DNA of 33,143 bases from Desulfitobacteriaceae bacterium (GTDB lineage: Bacteria; Bacillota; Dehalobacteriia; Dehalobacteriales; Dehalobacteriaceae), in assembly GCA_028709045.1 (NCBI GenBank), contig JAQVXR010000006.1:1-33143 (forward strand), in the 5' to 3' direction. Every line of letters starts with the position of its first letter. Position 1 is the first letter of the stretch. The position numbers and the translations under genes are program-made. This document shows positions 17,526 to 28,425 of this stretch, piece by piece. The notes beneath the pieces are model-generated. The model was not told the origin of the DNA, did not search any database, and saw only the letters and a program-made list of their open reading frames with translations.

Positions 17526-17805
17526 TCCTCATGATGTTTTAGTGAAGCCTCTGGTATCTGAGAAATCAATAAGTCTTATGGAAGAAAATAAGTATCCGTT
17601 TGAAGTAAACAGGGAAGCTAATAAAATTGAGATTAAGTACGCAGTTCAGGAATTATTTAAAGTTACAGTGATAAATGTGACAACGATGAATGTCAAAGGC
17701 AAAATGAAGAGAATGGGCAGGTATGTTGGGAAACGCCCTGATAGGAAAAAAGCCATTGTGACCTTGAAACCCGGTGATAAAATTGAGGTTTTTGAAGGTC
17801 TGTAA
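17518..17805 (+). CDS. rplW: 50S ribosomal protein L23
   Basis: A 95-residue protein at the exit-tunnel rim, the docking site for trigger factor and SRP. The family N-terminus [16 protein letters not shown] and the C-terminal [22 protein letters not shown] are both present. ATG 17518 is chosen because it lies 9 bases after GAGGAGG (17502-17508), inside the end of rplD. A longer start at 17500 would overlap that ribosome binding site. rplB follows 26 bases downstream. Confidence 0.96.
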   Translation: MRNPHDVLVKPLVSEKSISLMEENKYPFEVNREANKIEIKYAVQELFKVTVINVTTMNVKGKMKRMGRYVGKRPDRKKAIVTLKPGDKIEVFEGL

Positions 17806-17831
17806 GCGGGTAGTAAAGGAGGGAATATTGA

Positions 17832-18662
17832 ATGGGAATCAAAAGTTTTAGGCCCACCTCGCCCGGGCGACGGGGAATGACGGTATCTACCTTTGAAGAA
17901 ATAACCAAGGATAAGCCGGAAAAGTCCCTTACAGAACCGTTAAAGAAGACGGGCGGACGGAATAATCGAGGAAAGATAACCACCCGGCATCATGGTGGCG
18001 GCCATAAAAGGCTTTATAGAATTATTGATTTTAAACGGGATAAAGATGGGGTTCCGGCTAAAGTTGCCAGCATCGAATATGACCCCAACAGAACAGCCAA
18101 CATTGCTCTTTTAAATTTTGCAGATGGGGAAAAGAGATATATTCTCGCTCCTAACGGTTTATCTGTTGGTGATACTGTGGTTTCCGGCCCTGATGCGGAT
18201 ATTAAAACAGGCAATGCACTGCCGCTTTCTAATATTCCGGTGGGTACGGTAGTTCATAACATTGAATTACGACCGGGAACCGGGGCAAAGATAGTCAGGA
18301 GTGCCGGCGCTTCAGCCCAATTGATGGCTAAGGAAGGGAAATATGCTACTTTAAGGATGCCATCAGGTGAAATGAGAATGGTCTTGGCCAGATGCAAGGC
18401 TACTATCGGGCAGGTCGGTAATATTGATCAAGAAAATATTACAGTTGGAAAAGCAGGCAGATCCAGATGGGTGGGTATCAGACCCAGCGTCCGAGGTGTG
18501 GTAATGAACCCGGTTGATCACCCACATGGCGGTGGTGAAGGACGTTCTCCGGTTGGACGTAACCCTGTTACTCCATGGGGTAAACCGGCACTGGGAGCGA
18601 AGACTCGTAAAAAGAACAAGGCGTCTGATAAGCTGATTGTAAAGCGTAGAGGTAAAAAATAA
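17832..18662 (+). CDS. rplB: 50S ribosomal protein L2
   Basis: A 276-residue primary rRNA-binding protein needed for subunit joining and for peptidyl-transferase assembly. The conserved N-terminal [20 protein letters not shown] and the [21 protein letters not shown]-like basic stretch (here [20 protein letters not shown]) are present. The signature HPHGGGEG begins at His230, the counterpart of E. coli His229, followed by the basic extension [19 protein letters not shown]. Length is standard. The ATG follows AAAGGAGGG by about 8 bases. Confidence 0.97.
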   Translation: MGIKSFRPTSPGRRGMTVSTFEEITKDKPEKSLTEPLKKTGGRNNRGKITTRHHGGGHKRLYRIIDFKRDKDGVPAKVASIEYDPNRTANIALLNFADGEKRYILAPNGLSVGDTVVSGPDADIKTGNALPLSNIPVGTVVHNIELRPGTGAKIVRSAGASAQLMAKEGKYATLRMPSGEMRMVLARCKATIGQVGNIDQENITVGKAGRSRWVGIRPSVRGVVMNPVDHPHGGGEGRSPVGRNPVTPWGKPALGAKTRKKNKASDKLIVKRRGKK

Positions 18663-18711
18663 TTAGCGATTAGACATAGGAACTACTTGTTGAAGGGAGG
18701 CAAATGGTTCT

Positions 18712-18996
18712 ATGGGCAGGTCACTTAAAAAAGGACCGTATTGTGAAGAAAGTTTACTGGCAAAGGTTGAAAAAATGAATGAAACCGGCGAAAAGAAAGT
18801 GATAAAAACGTGGTCGCGCCGTTCTACAATATTTCCCCAAATGGTAGGACATACCATGGCTGTGCATGATGGCCGGAAACATGTTCCTATTTACATTACG
18901 GAAGATATGGTAGGTCATAAACTGGGTGAATTTGTATCTACCCGATTGTTTAAAGGTCATGGCGCTCATACCGAAAGGTCTTCTGCGTTGAAGTAA
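18712..18996 (+). CDS. rpsS: 30S ribosomal protein S19
   Basis: A 94-residue protein of the small-subunit head that forms a complex with S13 and contacts the A-site finger. The motif [21 protein letters not shown] at the N-terminus (residues 3-22 and on) and the central [21 protein letters not shown] region are diagnostic; the C-terminal FAPTRTFRGH equivalent reads [14 protein letters not shown]. Length is normal. It sits between rplB and rplV, 28 bases from the latter, as in all S10 operons. Confidence 0.97.
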   Translation: MGRSLKKGPYCEESLLAKVEKMNETGEKKVIKTWSRRSTIFPQMVGHTMAVHDGRKHVPIYITEDMVGHKLGEFVSTRLFKGHGAHTERSSALK

Positions 18997-19024
18997 TTCT
19001 CTTTGATGAGAGGAGGTAAGTTTT

Positions 19025-19366
19025 GTGGAAGTCAAAGCAGTGGCGAAATTTATTCGCATTTCTCCCCGTAAAGCCAAGCAGGTGATAGATTTAATCCGGG
19101 GGAAAAGCGTGGCTGAAGCATCGGCAATTTTGACGCTTGTTCCTAATCGGGCTAAGGAACCTATCGGAAAAGTGTTAAAATCGGCGGTGGCCAATGCTGA
19201 GCATAATGGAAATATGAACAGGGATAACCTGATTGTCGCAAAAGCATATGTTGACCAAGGTCCGACTCTCAAAAGATTCAAGCCTCGCGCTATGGGCCGG
19301 GCGGACCGCATGTTAAGGCGCACCAGCCACATTACTGTGGTGGTCAGCGAAAGGGAGGAGGGTTAA
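19025..19366 (+). CDS. rplV: 50S ribosomal protein L22
   Basis: A 113-residue protein that contacts all 23S domains and lines the exit tunnel with a beta-hairpin. The family pattern is present: [20 protein letters not shown], then the C-terminal [21 protein letters not shown]. The hairpin tip, where macrolide-resistance changes are known, shows no deletion or duplication. The start is GTG at 19025 after GAGAGGAGG. The stop is separated from the rpsC start by only 3 bases, and a GGAGGAGGG inside the end of this gene serves rpsC. Confidence 0.96.
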   Translation: MEVKAVAKFIRISPRKAKQVIDLIRGKSVAEASAILTLVPNRAKEPIGKVLKSAVANAEHNGNMNRDNLIVAKAYVDQGPTLKRFKPRAMGRADRMLRRTSHITVVVSEREEG

Positions 19367-19369
19367 TTA

Positions 19370-20044
19370 GTGGGCCAGAAGGTTCATCCAAAGGGAATTC
19401 GGCTTGGTATCATTAAAGATTGGGATGCCAAGTGGTATTCTCAAAAGGATTATCAAAATTTTCTCCATGAAGATTTAAAAATTCGTAAATATGTTAAACA
19501 GAAGCTTTATGTTTCGGGAATATCCCGGGTAGAGATCGAACGTGCGGCTAACCGGGTCAAGGTGAACATTTATACTGCCAAACCGGGGATTGTCATTGGC
19601 CGGGGCGGTGCAGAAGTTGAAAGCTTGAAAAGGCAGCTTGAGGCCATGACTGGTAAAAAGATCAACGTTAATATTACAGAGGTTAAAAAGCCGGAATTGG
19701 ATGCTCAGCTGGTAGCAGAAAATGTGGCAGGGGCATTGGAAAAACGAATTGCCTTCCGTCGAGCGATGAAGCAAAATGTATCACGAACAATGCGTATGGG
19801 TGCTGAAGGAATAAAAATCATGTGTGCCGGACGTTTAGCCGGTGCAGAAATTGCCAGAACCGAGTGGTACAGTGAGGGAAAAGTTCCCCTTCATACCCTA
19901 CGGGCAGATATTGATTATGGTTTTGCAGAAGCTAATACCACTTATGGGAAAATTGGTGTCAAGGTGTGGATATATAAGGGAGAAGTACTTCCGGAAAAAG
20001 TTGAGAGAAAAGCAAAAAAGCAAGTTGTGGAGGGAGGCGAGTAA
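19370..20044 (+). CDS. rpsC: 30S ribosomal protein S3
   Basis: A 224-residue protein at the mRNA entry channel that contributes to mRNA unwinding. It starts [20 protein letters not shown]. The KH type 2 domain carries the GXXG-type motif in [15 protein letters not shown] at about residues 72-86. The C-terminal domain shows [19 protein letters not shown] and ends soon after [13 protein letters not shown]. The start is GTG at 19370, supported by GGGAGGAGGG just upstream. It is tightly packed between rplV and rplP with 3-base gaps on both sides. Confidence 0.97.
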   Translation: MGQKVHPKGIRLGIIKDWDAKWYSQKDYQNFLHEDLKIRKYVKQKLYVSGISRVEIERAANRVKVNIYTAKPGIVIGRGGAEVESLKRQLEAMTGKKINVNITEVKKPELDAQLVAENVAGALEKRIAFRRAMKQNVSRTMRMGAEGIKIMCAGRLAGAEIARTEWYSEGKVPLHTLRADIDYGFAEANTTYGKIGVKVWIYKGEVLPEKVERKAKKQVVEGGE

Positions 20045-20047
20045 TCC

Positions 20048-20482
20048 ATGTTAATTCCCAAAAGAGTAAAGTATCGCCGCCAACACCGTGGCCGGATGAG
20101 CGGGAAGGCTAATAAAGGAAACTTTGTGGCTTTTGGTGAATACGGGTTGCAAGCTGTGGAATCGGGTTGGATCACAAGCCGCCAGATTGAGGCTGCGCGT
20201 ATTGCTATGACCCGTTTCATGAAACGTGGCGGAAAAGTGTGGATTAAGATATTCCCCCATAAACCAGTAACTGTTAAACCTGCTGAAACCCGTATGGGTA
20301 GTGGTAAAGGTTCACCGGAATACTGGGTGGCAGTGGTGAAACCAGGACGCATCTTATTTGAGGTGGCCGGTATAGAGATGGAAGTAGCCAAAGAAGCAAT
20401 GAGATTGGCCCAGCATAAGCTGCCCATTAAAACTAAGTTTGTAATACGTGAAGAGACGGGCGGTGAAGCAGATGAAAATTAA
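20048..20482 (+). CDS. rplP: 50S ribosomal protein L16
   Basis: A 144-residue protein near the A site and the factor-binding region, late in large-subunit assembly. The sequence begins [19 protein letters not shown] and includes the conserved GYGLQA-like segment [23 protein letters not shown] and the motif [20 protein letters not shown] in parts. Length is normal. Its last 11 bases overlap the start of rpmC, indicating coupled translation. The start ATG follows GGAGGCGAG at the end of rpsC. Confidence 0.97.
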   Translation: MLIPKRVKYRRQHRGRMSGKANKGNFVAFGEYGLQAVESGWITSRQIEAARIAMTRFMKRGGKVWIKIFPHKPVTVKPAETRMGSGKGSPEYWVAVVKPGRILFEVAGIEMEVAKEAMRLAQHKLPIKTKFVIREETGGEADEN

Positions 20483-20675
20483 AGAGATTCGTGATTTAAC
20501 CAATGAGGAACTGCAAAGAAAAGCTACTGACTTAAAAGGTGAACTGTTTAATCTGCGTTTTCGTCTGGCTACCGGGCAGTTGGATAACCCGATGAACATT
20601 AAAGAGGTAAAAAGAACCATTGCCAAGGTGCAAACGGTTATTCGGGAACGTGAATTGAAGAATATTGAGGCGTAA
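20472..20675 (+). CDS. rpmC: 50S ribosomal protein L29
   Basis: A 67-residue, two-helix protein beside L23 at the tunnel exit. It starts [17 protein letters not shown] and contains [16 protein letters not shown], the family signature. ATG 20472 is chosen because it gives the standard start and length; an upstream start at 20448 would add eight atypical residues and lacks a ribosome binding site. The gene overlaps the end of rplP by 11 bases and has only a weak Shine-Dalgarno (GGCGGTGAAG), which fits coupling to rplP. Confidence 0.95.
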   Translation: MKIKEIRDLTNEELQRKATDLKGELFNLRFRLATGQLDNPMNIKEVKRTIAKVQTVIRERELKNIEA

Positions 20676-20706
20676 GTTCCTAAATCGCGGAAAGGAGGAA
20701 CCAGCT

Positions 20707-20970
20707 TTGATCGAAAGAAGTAACCGTAAAGTTCGGATTGGTCATGTGGTGAGTGATAAAATGGATAAAACGGTTGTGGTTCGTGTAGAAACCCGAACAT
20801 CTCATCCGCTATACGGTAGAATTATCAAAGTAAGTAAAAAATTTAAAGCGCATGATGAAAATAACGAATCACGTGTTGGCGATAAAGTGAGGATTATGGA
20901 GACGAGACCACTGTCTAAAGAAAAGCGCTGGAGAGTGGTAGAGATTTTGGAAAAAGCACCAATCGTATAA
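20707..20970 (+). CDS. rpsQ: 30S ribosomal protein S17
   Basis: An 87-residue primary binder of 16S rRNA with an OB fold. The core [27 protein letters not shown] is characteristic, as are the [32 protein letters not shown] residues that follow in shorter blocks. TTG 20707 is chosen: it lies 8 bases after AAAGGAGG (20691-20698) and gives a family-length protein. A longer in-frame start at 20665 overlaps the end of rpmC and has no site. The family assignment is secure, and the TTG start is likely. Confidence 0.95.
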   Translation: MIERSNRKVRIGHVVSDKMDKTVVVRVETRTSHPLYGRIIKVSKKFKAHDENNESRVGDKVRIMETRPLSKEKRWRVVEILEKAPIV

Positions 20971-21005
20971 AGTGGAATCTGCTCTGAAGAAAGGGGGCGG
21001 CATAA

Positions 21006-21374
21006 ATGATTCAAGCCGAAACCAGATTAAAAGTCGGCGATAATACCGGGGCAAAAGAACTTCTTTGCATTAAAGTGCTGGGAGGGTCCAGGAGACGGTA
21101 TGCCACGGTGGGCGATGTGATCGTTTGTACCGTAAAAGAAGCGACACCAGGAGGCGTTGTTAAGAAGGGCGAGTTAGTCAAAGCCGTTGTCGTCCGAACC
21201 AGCAAAGAAATAAAACGTCCCGATGGTTCCTATATTAGATTTGATGAAAATGCGGGTGTGATTATCAGTGATGCCGGTCAGCCAAGAGGTACGCGTATCT
21301 TTGGACCGGTAGCCCGGGAATTGCGTGAAAAGAATTATATGAAGATTGTCTCGTTGGCTCCTGAAGTACTGTAA
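21006..21374 (+). CDS. rplN: 50S ribosomal protein L14
   Basis: A 122-residue protein at the subunit interface that forms bridge B8 and is contacted by the silencing factor RsfS. The start [19 protein letters not shown] is nearly invariant in bacteria, and the central signature [21 protein letters not shown] and the late [13 protein letters not shown] are present. Length is exactly the usual 122 residues. The ATG follows AAGGGGGCGG. It opens the spc part of the cluster, but no promoter or break is visible before it. Confidence 0.97.
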   Translation: MIQAETRLKVGDNTGAKELLCIKVLGGSRRRYATVGDVIVCTVKEATPGGVVKKGELVKAVVVRTSKEIKRPDGSYIRFDENAGVIISDAGQPRGTRIFGPVARELREKNYMKIVSLAPEVL

Positions 21375-21414
21375 TTGATTACAATGGCATTGAGACAATT
21401 GGAGGTGAATCAAA
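21375..21414 (+). promoter_or_regulatory. possible hairpin enclosing the rplX ribosome binding site
   Basis: TTGATT (21375-21380) is complementary to AATCAA (21408-21413), directly before the rplX TTG start. Inside lie CAAT/ATTG (21382-21385 with 21389-21392) and the ribosome binding site GGAGGTG (21401-21407). The stem is AT-rich and may be weak. If formed it would enclose the ribosome binding site and abut the start codon. Confidence 0.25.
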
Positions 21415-21744
21415 TTGCCTAATTCTAAGATACATGTAAAAAAAGGTGATACTGTGATAGTTATCGCCGGCAAGGATGCTGGAAAGAAAGGCAAGGTCCT
21501 TGCGGTTGAAACAAAAGGAAGCCGTGTAGTGGTGGAAGGAATAAACAAAGTAAAACGCCACACTAAACCAACCAAGGCTGCACCGCAGGGTGGTATTGTA
21601 GATCAAGAAGCAGCTATTGCCAGTTCAAATGTGATGCTGTTCTGCCCTAAATGTAACAGTGCAACAAGAATAGGGAAAAAAGATCTGGGCGATGGTAATT
21701 TTGTCCGGCAATGCAAAAAATGCGGCGAATTATTAGAAAAATAA
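21415..21744 (+). CDS. rplX: 50S ribosomal protein L24, with a Cys4 C-terminus
   Basis: A 109-residue assembly-initiator protein of the large subunit. The KOW motif is in the N-terminal half (KGDTVIVIAGKDAGKKGKV). The C-terminal tail carries two CxxC pairs, Cys77/Cys80 and Cys100/Cys103, forming a possible zinc ribbon; this tail occurs in many but not all bacterial L24 proteins. The start is TTG at 21415, 7 bases after GGAGGTG. No in-frame ATG is available near the conserved N-terminus. Confidence 0.95.
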   Translation: MPNSKIHVKKGDTVIVIAGKDAGKKGKVLAVETKGSRVVVEGINKVKRHTKPTKAAPQGGIVDQEAAIASSNVMLFCPKCNSATRIGKKDLGDGNFVRQCKKCGELLEK

Positions 21745-21768
21745 TTCGGGGGAAAGGAGGTACTATTT

Positions 21769-22311
21769 GTGGCAAGGCTGAAAGAAAAGTATCAGAAAGA
21801 AATTCGGCTGGCTTTAAAGGAAAAGTTTAATTATAAAAATGTCATGGAGATTCCCAAATTGGAAAAAGTAGTTATTAATATGGGTTTGGGAGAAGCGATT
21901 CAAAACCCCAAGGCATTAGATGCCGCCGTTAGCGACCTGACATTAATTTCCGGACAAAAACCTGTGATTACCAGAGCAAAGAAGTCGATTGCGGCTTTTA
22001 AAGTTCGAGAAGGTATGCCGATTGGTGCAAAAGTAACTCTGCGGGGCGACCGTATGTATGAGTTTGTAGATAAATTGATTTCTGTAGCCCTGCCCCGGGT
22101 ACGGGATTTTAAGGGTGTGTCTCCCAAGGCTTTTGACGGACGGGGAAATTACACCTTAGGACTACGGGAACAATTAATTTTTCCGGAAATTGAGTATGAT
22201 AAAATAGACAAGTTGCGCGGTATGGAGGTTGGGTTTGTGACAACAGCCCGGACAGATGAAGAATCACGGGAACTATTAAGATTAATGGGAATGCCTTTTA
22301 GGGAAGCATAG
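21769..22311 (+). CDS. rplE: 50S ribosomal protein L5
   Basis: A 180-residue protein of the central protuberance that binds 5S rRNA and contacts P-site tRNA. It begins [19 protein letters not shown] and contains the signature [14 protein letters not shown], the [22 protein letters not shown] region and the late [15 protein letters not shown]. Length is standard. The start is GTG at 21769 after AAAGGAGG. It is followed by the zinc-form S14 gene after 41 bases, the normal spc order. Confidence 0.97.
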   Translation: MARLKEKYQKEIRLALKEKFNYKNVMEIPKLEKVVINMGLGEAIQNPKALDAAVSDLTLISGQKPVITRAKKSIAAFKVREGMPIGAKVTLRGDRMYEFVDKLISVALPRVRDFKGVSPKAFDGRGNYTLGLREQLIFPEIEYDKIDKLRGMEVGFVTTARTDEESRELLRLMGMPFREA

Positions 22312-22352
22312 CCAGATCTAATCCCAACCATAAGGCGTAAGGAGGGAAAATA

Positions 22353-22538
22353 GTGGCTAAAAAATCAATGATTGCCCGGCAGCAGGAAAAACCTAAATTT
22401 CAGGTAAGGGGATATAACAGGTGCAAGATATGCGGCCGGCCCCATGCCTATATGCGCAAATTTGGCATGTGCCGTATTTGCTTCCGACACCTAGCTTATA
22501 AAGGGGAAATACCCGGCATCACAAAATCCAGCTGGTAA
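22353..22538 (+). CDS. rpsZ: 30S ribosomal protein S14, zinc-binding type Z
   Basis: A 61-residue protein of the small-subunit head. The short length and the four zinc ligands Cys24, Cys27, Cys40 and Cys43 identify the zinc-dependent form, as opposed to the longer zinc-free RpsN used under zinc starvation. The core [19 protein letters not shown] and the end [11 protein letters not shown] are invariant in this group. The start is GTG at 22353, 7 bases after AAGGAGGG. Some annotations call the gene rpsN. No zinc-free copy is present in this window. Confidence 0.96.
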   Translation: MAKKSMIARQQEKPKFQVRGYNRCKICGRPHAYMRKFGMCRICFRHLAYKGEIPGITKSSW

Positions 22539-22567
22539 GGGATGCCATGGAAGGAGGTTTTGTGTAA

Positions 22568-22966
22568 ATGGTTATGACGGATCCAATTGCCGATTTCCTG
22601 ACAAGAATCCGTAATGCGAATACGGTTCGACAGGATAAAGTTGAAGTGCCGGCATCAAGAATTAAAAAAGGGCTGGCTAATATTCTTAAAGATGAAGGAT
22701 TCATTAAAGATGTGGAATATATTGAGGACGGTAAACAGGGGATCTTGAGGCTGTATCTCAAGTATGGGTCAAACCGGGAAAGGGTTATTACCGGTTTAAA
22801 AAGAATCAGCAAACCCGGACTAAGAGTATATGCCAGAAAGGATCAAATGCCCAAAGTATTAGGGGGATTAGGCGTTGCCGTAGTTTCCACTTCCAAAGGA
22901 TTAATGACGGATAAGCAAGCCCGTAAAGATGGCTTAGGCGGAGAAATCCTCTGCTATATCTGGTAG
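22568..22966 (+). CDS. rpsH: 30S ribosomal protein S8
   Basis: A 132-residue primary 16S rRNA binder; in E. coli it represses the spc operon. It starts [18 protein letters not shown] and ends with the conserved [20 protein letters not shown] block. Length is normal. ATG 22568 is chosen over ATG 22574 because it lies 10 bases after GGAGG (22553-22557) and homologues usually begin with [10 protein letters not shown] see no S8 rRNA-mimic hairpin in the short gaps around rplE. Confidence 0.97.
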   Translation: MVMTDPIADFLTRIRNANTVRQDKVEVPASRIKKGLANILKDEGFIKDVEYIEDGKQGILRLYLKYGSNRERVITGLKRISKPGLRVYARKDQMPKVLGGLGVAVVSTSKGLMTDKQARKDGLGGEILCYIW

Positions 22967-23015
22967 ATAAGGGTAAATATGATAAGCGTACAAGTTGTGT
23001 TCAGGAGGTGTGAAC

Positions 23016-23558
23016 ATGTCTAGAATCGGAAAGATGCCGATTGAAATCCCCAATGGAGTCAACGTAAATATTGAAGGGGGTATGGTCAGCGTCAAGGGGC
23101 CTAAGGGACAGTTGGAGAGAACGTTCCATCCGGATATTGCGATAGCGATTGAAGATAATAAAGTTATGGTATCTCGTCCTTCTGATGATAAAAATCATCG
23201 GGCTCTCCATGGCTTGACCCGAGCTCTATTGAATAATATGGTGCAGGGTGTAACCAAAGGCTTTGAACGCAGGTTGGAACTGGTTGGGGTTGGTTACCGG
23301 GCAGCAAAACAAGGAAACAAACTGGTGCTGACTGTAGGATACTCCCACCCTGTAGAAATGGATCCCGGGAAAGATTTAAATGTTGAGGTTCCTGCCCCAA
23401 CAAAGATAATTGTTTCCGGTATCGATAAAGAAAAAGTAGGAGCTTTTGCCGCTAATATTCGCGCTGTACGCGAACCTGAGCCATACAAAGGAAAAGGGAT
23501 AAAATACGAGGGAGAACGGATCCGGCGTAAGGCGGGCAAGGCGGGCATTAAGAAATAA
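23016..23558 (+). CDS. rplF: 50S ribosomal protein L6
   Basis: A 180-residue protein near the sarcin-ricin loop and factor site, made of two similar domains. It begins [18 protein letters not shown]. The C-terminal signature is in [22 protein letters not shown] 23016 is chosen because it lies 7 bases after AGGAGGTG and matches the family start; an in-frame start at 22995 would add seven unrelated residues. rplR follows after 37 bases. Confidence 0.97.
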   Translation: MSRIGKMPIEIPNGVNVNIEGGMVSVKGPKGQLERTFHPDIAIAIEDNKVMVSRPSDDKNHRALHGLTRALLNNMVQGVTKGFERRLELVGVGYRAAKQGNKLVLTVGYSHPVEMDPGKDLNVEVPAPTKIIVSGIDKEKVGAFAANIRAVREPEPYKGKGIKYEGERIRRKAGKAGIKK

Positions 23559-23595
23559 TCTTTCCAGAGTTGCTTAAGGAAGGGAGTGACCAACG

Positions 23596-23958
23596 GTGTT
23601 TAGAAAGATAGACCGTAAGACAATACGGATGAAAAAGCACCTGAGGGTGAGGAAAAAAATATCCGGTACGGCTGAATGCCCCCGGTTGAGTGTTTATCGA
23701 AGCGGAAAGCATATTTACACTCAAATAATAGATGACACCAAAGGCGTTACTTTGGTTGCGGCTTCCACTAAAGAACCGGCCTTGAAGGCGGAATATGGTG
23801 GAAATAAAGAAGCAGCTAAAAAGGTAGGACTGCTTACTGCCGAAAAAGCCCTGGAAAAAGGGATAAAGAGCGTGGTATTTGACCGTGGCGGATTAATTTA
23901 CCATGGGAGAGTTGCTGCCTTGGCGGAAGGGGCCAGGGAAGGTGGCCTGGAATTTTAA
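23596..23958 (+). CDS. rplR: 50S ribosomal protein L18
   Basis: A 120-residue protein that binds 5S rRNA with L5 and L25 homologues. The basic N-terminal tail [20 protein letters not shown] is followed by the core with [18 protein letters not shown] and the C-terminal [20 protein letters not shown] and AREGGLEF, all diagnostic. Length is standard. The start is GTG at 23596, after AAGGGAG. It lies between rplF and rpsE as usual. Confidence 0.97.
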   Translation: MFRKIDRKTIRMKKHLRVRKKISGTAECPRLSVYRSGKHIYTQIIDDTKGVTLVAASTKEPALKAEYGGNKEAAKKVGLLTAEKALEKGIKSVVFDRGGLIYHGRVAALAEGAREGGLEF

Positions 23959-23982
23959 TTTCGGGACAAAGGAGGGAAATTG

Positions 23983-24483
23983 ATGTCGAGAATTAACACA
24001 AGCAATCTCGAATTTAGCGAAAAAGTAGTTAACATAAACCGAGTTGCCAAAGTTGTTAAGGGCGGACGACGTTTTAGCTTTAGCGCTTTGGTTGTAGTCG
24101 GAGACGGCCAGGGTACCGTTGGTGCTGGTTTGGGAAAAGCCGGGGAAGTTCCGGAGGCGATTCGGAAAGGTATTGAAGATGCTAAGAAGAATTTAATTAG
24201 TGTTCCAATGGTAAATAGTACCATTCCTCATGAGATCATAGGAAAATTTGGTGCGGGTTCTGTCCTCTTAAAGCCCGCAGCAGAAGGTACAGGAGTAATT
24301 GCAGGCGGACCTGTACGTGCGGTACTGGAACTGGCCGGCATCAGAAACATTCTCACCAAATCACTGGGATCGAATAATGCAATCAATATGGTCCGGGCAA
24401 CCACACAAGGCCTTAGTTCTCTGAAAAAGGCGGAAGATGTGGCAAAGCTTCGCGGCAAATCAGTTGAAGAATTAATAGGGTAG
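23983..24483 (+). CDS. rpsE: 30S ribosomal protein S5
   Basis: A 166-residue protein at the mRNA entry channel with a role in accuracy. The N-terminal double-stranded RNA-binding-like domain contains [20 protein letters not shown], whose loop is the spectinomycin-resistance site and looks wild type. Next come [20 protein letters not shown] and a C-terminal domain with [19 protein letters not shown] 23983 is chosen over the adjacent TTG 23980 because it lies 7 bases after GGAGG (23971-23975). Confidence 0.97.
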   Translation: MSRINTSNLEFSEKVVNINRVAKVVKGGRRFSFSALVVVGDGQGTVGAGLGKAGEVPEAIRKGIEDAKKNLISVPMVNSTIPHEIIGKFGAGSVLLKPAAEGTGVIAGGPVRAVLELAGIRNILTKSLGSNNAINMVRATTQGLSSLKKAEDVAKLRGKSVEELIG

Positions 24484-24494
24484 GGGGGATGATA

Positions 24495-24683
24495 ATGGCA
24501 AAGCAGCTTAAAATCACCCTGGTGAGAAGCGTTATTGGTTATAATAAAAATCAACAGGCAAATGTAAGAGCCCTTGGATTAGGAAAGGTAAACAGCTCCG
24601 TGGTGCATAATGATACACCTGATATTCGCGGAAAAGTCAACAAGATACCCCACCTGTTGAAAGTAGAAGAGATCGACGAATAA
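24495..24683 (+). CDS. rpmD: 50S ribosomal protein L30
   Basis: A 62-residue protein of the large subunit, found in most but not all bacteria. The sequence [29 protein letters not shown] in short blocks and the ending [12 protein letters not shown]-like [14 protein letters not shown] match the family. ATG 24495 is chosen over 24489 because the latter touches the GGGGGG ribosome binding site at 24483-24488. It lies 11 bases after rpsE, the standard neighbour. Confidence 0.95.
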   Translation: MAKQLKITLVRSVIGYNKNQQANVRALGLGKVNSSVVHNDTPDIRGKVNKIPHLLKVEEIDE

Positions 24684-24710
24684 CCAACACATTCAAGGGA
24701 GGTGTAACGA

Positions 24711-25151
24711 TTGAATCTAAGCGAGTTGAAACCTGCTCCCGGTTCTCGGCCAAAGGCTACCCGGGTAGGCAGAGGAACCGGTTCCGGGTTGGGGAAAACT
24801 TCGGGACGGGGACATAAGGGCCAAAAATCCCGATCCGGTGGTGGTGTAAGGCCTGGGTTTGAAGGGGGCCAGATGCCTTTGCAACGGCGTCTCCCCAAAC
24901 GTGGATTTACAAATATCTTTAAAAAAGAGATTATTGAGGTTAGCCTTCAGGACTTAAACAGATTTGAAAACGGGACTGTTGTCACACCGGAAGTGCTGTT
25001 AGAAGCAGGAGTTATTAAAGCCGTTAAAGACGGAGTAAAAATTTTAGCTAACGGTGAACTGGAAAAATCTTTAACGGTTAAAGTCCAGAGAGTTAGCAAA
25101 ACGGCTGCTGAGAAAATTGCTGCGGCGGGTGGAAAAGTAGAGGTGATTTAA
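24711..25151 (+). CDS. rplO: 50S ribosomal protein L15
   Basis: A 146-residue late-assembly protein of the large subunit. The Gly/Arg-rich N-terminus has the pattern [20 protein letters not shown] followed by [20 protein letters not shown], and the C-terminal globular domain ends with a typical AGGKVEVI. Length is normal. The start is TTG at 24711 after GGGAGGTG. It is followed by secY after a single base, so translation of the two is probably coupled. Confidence 0.96.
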   Translation: MNLSELKPAPGSRPKATRVGRGTGSGLGKTSGRGHKGQKSRSGGGVRPGFEGGQMPLQRRLPKRGFTNIFKKEIIEVSLQDLNRFENGTVVTPEVLLEAGVIKAVKDGVKILANGELEKSLTVKVQRVSKTAAEKIAAAGGKVEVI

Positions 25152-25152
25152 T

Positions 25153-26406
25153 ATGCTGTCAACTCTGCAAAGCGCATGGAAGATCGACGAGTTACGAAAG
25201 AAAATTGTCTTTACCTTATGGATGTTTCTTATCTTTAGGATAGGCGCTCATGTTCCGGTACCGGGAGTGGACTCGGAGGCATTAAAGGGACTATTGTCCC
25301 AAAACATTTTTGGATTTATCGATGTCGTGTCAGGCGGTGCTTTTAAAAAGTTTACCGTGTTTGCCATGGGGATTATGCCTTACATTAACGCATCCATTAT
25401 CATGCAGTTGTTGACAGTGGTTATTCCTTACTTTGAAAAACTGGCTAAGGAAGGCGTGGAAGGCAGAAAGAAGATTGTCCAATATACCAGATATGGAACC
25501 GTCGTCCTTGGATTTATCCAAGCCATTGGAATGTCCTTTTATTTAAAAGGTGCCCTGGTAGATCCGGGTGTCTTTTCCATCATTGTCATTGCCATTACTT
25601 TAACGGCAGGAACAGCATTTCTGATGTGGTTGGGTGAACTGATTACGGAAAAAGGCATTGGTAACGGTATTTCCCTAATTATTTTTGCCGGGATTGTGTC
25701 AAGGCTACCTGCAGGAATCAATACAATCTATCAATATTTAAGTACCGGAGAGACTAATTTCTTTGCCGTACTTTCTTTCTTGGTGATAGCGGTTGTGATT
25801 ATTGCCGCAGTTGTTGCCATTCAGGAGGGCCAAAGACGTATTCCCGTTCAATACGCAAAAAGAGTTGTCGGGCGTAAGGTATATGGTGGGCAGAGTACCC
25901 ACATTCCGTTAAAAGTAAACCAAGCCGGAGTAATTCCAGTAATTTTTGCCATGTCAATTCTGATGTTTCCAACGACGATTGCTGCTTATTTTCCCAATAA
26001 CTCTTTTGCCGTTTGGATAACCAACGTTTTAAGTTTCAGACACCCGTTTTATATGATAATTTATGCGATGTTAATTATCTTTTTCACCTATTTTTACACA
26101 GCCGTCACATTTAATCCTCAGGAAGTGGCTGACAACATGAAAAAATATGGTGGCTTTATCCCAGGGTTAAGACCGGGACGTCCTACGGCAGAATACATTG
26201 ATCGTGTATTGACCCGTGTTACCTTGGCAGGAGCAATATTTTTGGCATTTATTGCCCTACTACCAAATTTTGTGATGGCATTTACCGGATTGGATCTCTA
26301 TTTTGGTGGGACGTCATTGCTGATTGTTGTTGGTGTGGCACTAGAAACGATGAAGCAGTTGGAATCCCATTTATTAATGCGTCATTACCAAGGGTTTATG
26401 AAATAA
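25153..26406 (+). CDS. secY: preprotein translocase subunit SecY
   Basis: A 417-residue integral membrane protein that forms the protein-conducting channel of SecYEG. The hydrophobic profile fits ten membrane spans. The first span is near residues 18-36 and the plug region follows with the Gly-rich GGAFKKFTVFAMGIMPYINA. The long cytosolic loop with GGQSTHIPLKVNQAGVIPV and the C-terminal HLLMRHYQGFM, which contacts SecA and the ribosome, are present. The start is one base after the rplO stop; GAGGTG at the end of rplO serves as the ribosome binding site. Confidence 0.97.
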   Translation: MLSTLQSAWKIDELRKKIVFTLWMFLIFRIGAHVPVPGVDSEALKGLLSQNIFGFIDVVSGGAFKKFTVFAMGIMPYINASIIMQLLTVVIPYFEKLAKEGVEGRKKIVQYTRYGTVVLGFIQAIGMSFYLKGALVDPGVFSIIVIAITLTAGTAFLMWLGELITEKGIGNGISLIIFAGIVSRLPAGINTIYQYLSTGETNFFAVLSFLVIAVVIIAAVVAIQEGQRRIPVQYAKRVVGRKVYGGQSTHIPLKVNQAGVIPVIFAMSILMFPTTIAAYFPNNSFAVWITNVLSFRHPFYMIIYAMLIIFFTYFYTAVTFNPQEVADNMKKYGGFIPGLRPGRPTAEYIDRVLTRVTLAGAIFLAFIALLPNFVMAFTGLDLYFGGTSLLIVVGVALETMKQLESHLLMRHYQGFMK

Positions 26407-26432
26407 GAACAATAGGTTTTGAGCCTAAGTAG

Positions 26433-27844
<1,412 letters not shown>

Positions 27845-27861
27845 GGGTTGGGGTATGTTGT

Positions 27862-28131
27862 ATGGATGATAGAGTAGTAATCGGCCAACTGGTAAAATCC
27901 AAATCAGGTCGTGACAAAGGTAGATATTTTCTTGTATTATCAATTGACCCCGAAAAACGGATTGCCTTTTTAGTTGACGGGGAAAAGAGAGGGATAAACA
28001 ATCCCAAGAAAAAAAATATCTGCCATATTCAAGTAACGAATGTTGTAAAAAAGGAATTTGCCCAAAAGGTTAAAGAGGGTTTTTTGCCGAGCGACCGGGA
28101 TTTAAGAAGGTATCTAAAGAGTGGTAGTTGA
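27862..28131 (+). CDS. KOW-domain RNA-binding protein (L14e-like, YbzG-type)
   Basis: An 89-residue basic protein with an N-terminal KOW-like segment, GQLVKSKSGRDKGRYFLVL, as in the archaeal/eukaryotic L14e family and Bacillus YbzG. The C-terminal half is charged and has no motif I recognise. The conserved location between map and infA suggests a role with the ribosome, but the function is not established. The ribosome binding site is weak (GGGGTTGGGG), so expression may depend on coupling to map, which ends 17 bases upstream. Confidence 0.8.
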   Translation: MDDRVVIGQLVKSKSGRDKGRYFLVLSIDPEKRIAFLVDGEKRGINNPKKKNICHIQVTNVVKKEFAQKVKEGFLPSDRDLRRYLKSGS

Positions 28132-28171
28132 CTAAAGTCTAGGATGGGTGTACAAGGAGGTTGGTAAGTGA

Positions 28172-28390
28172 ATGTCAAAGCAGGATGCCATAGAAGTTGA
28201 AGGTACAGTGGTAGAACCTCTACCGAATGCTATGTTTAAGATTGAGTTGGCAAACGGGCACAAAGTATTGGCCCATGTTTCCGGAAAAATTCGGATGCAC
28301 TTTATTAGAATCCTGCCGGGGGATCGGGTAACAGTTGAATTAAGTCCCTACGATTTGAAAAGAGGCCGAATCATTTATCGATATAAATAA
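28172..28390 (+). CDS. infA: translation initiation factor IF-1
   Basis: A 72-residue OB-fold protein that binds the ribosomal A site during initiation with IF-2 and IF-3. The sequence is close to invariant: [20 protein letters not shown], then [20 protein letters not shown] and [19 protein letters not shown]. Length is exactly the usual 72 residues. ATG 28172 lies about 10 bases after AAGGAGG. It is followed by rpmJ, as in most Gram-positive bacteria. Confidence 0.97.
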   Translation: MSKQDAIEVEGTVVEPLPNAMFKIELANGHKVLAHVSGKIRMHFIRILPGDRVTVELSPYDLKRGRIIYRYK

Positions 28391-28425
28391 GCACTCGGTA
28401 AGGGAACAAGTAAGGAGGGTCATCA

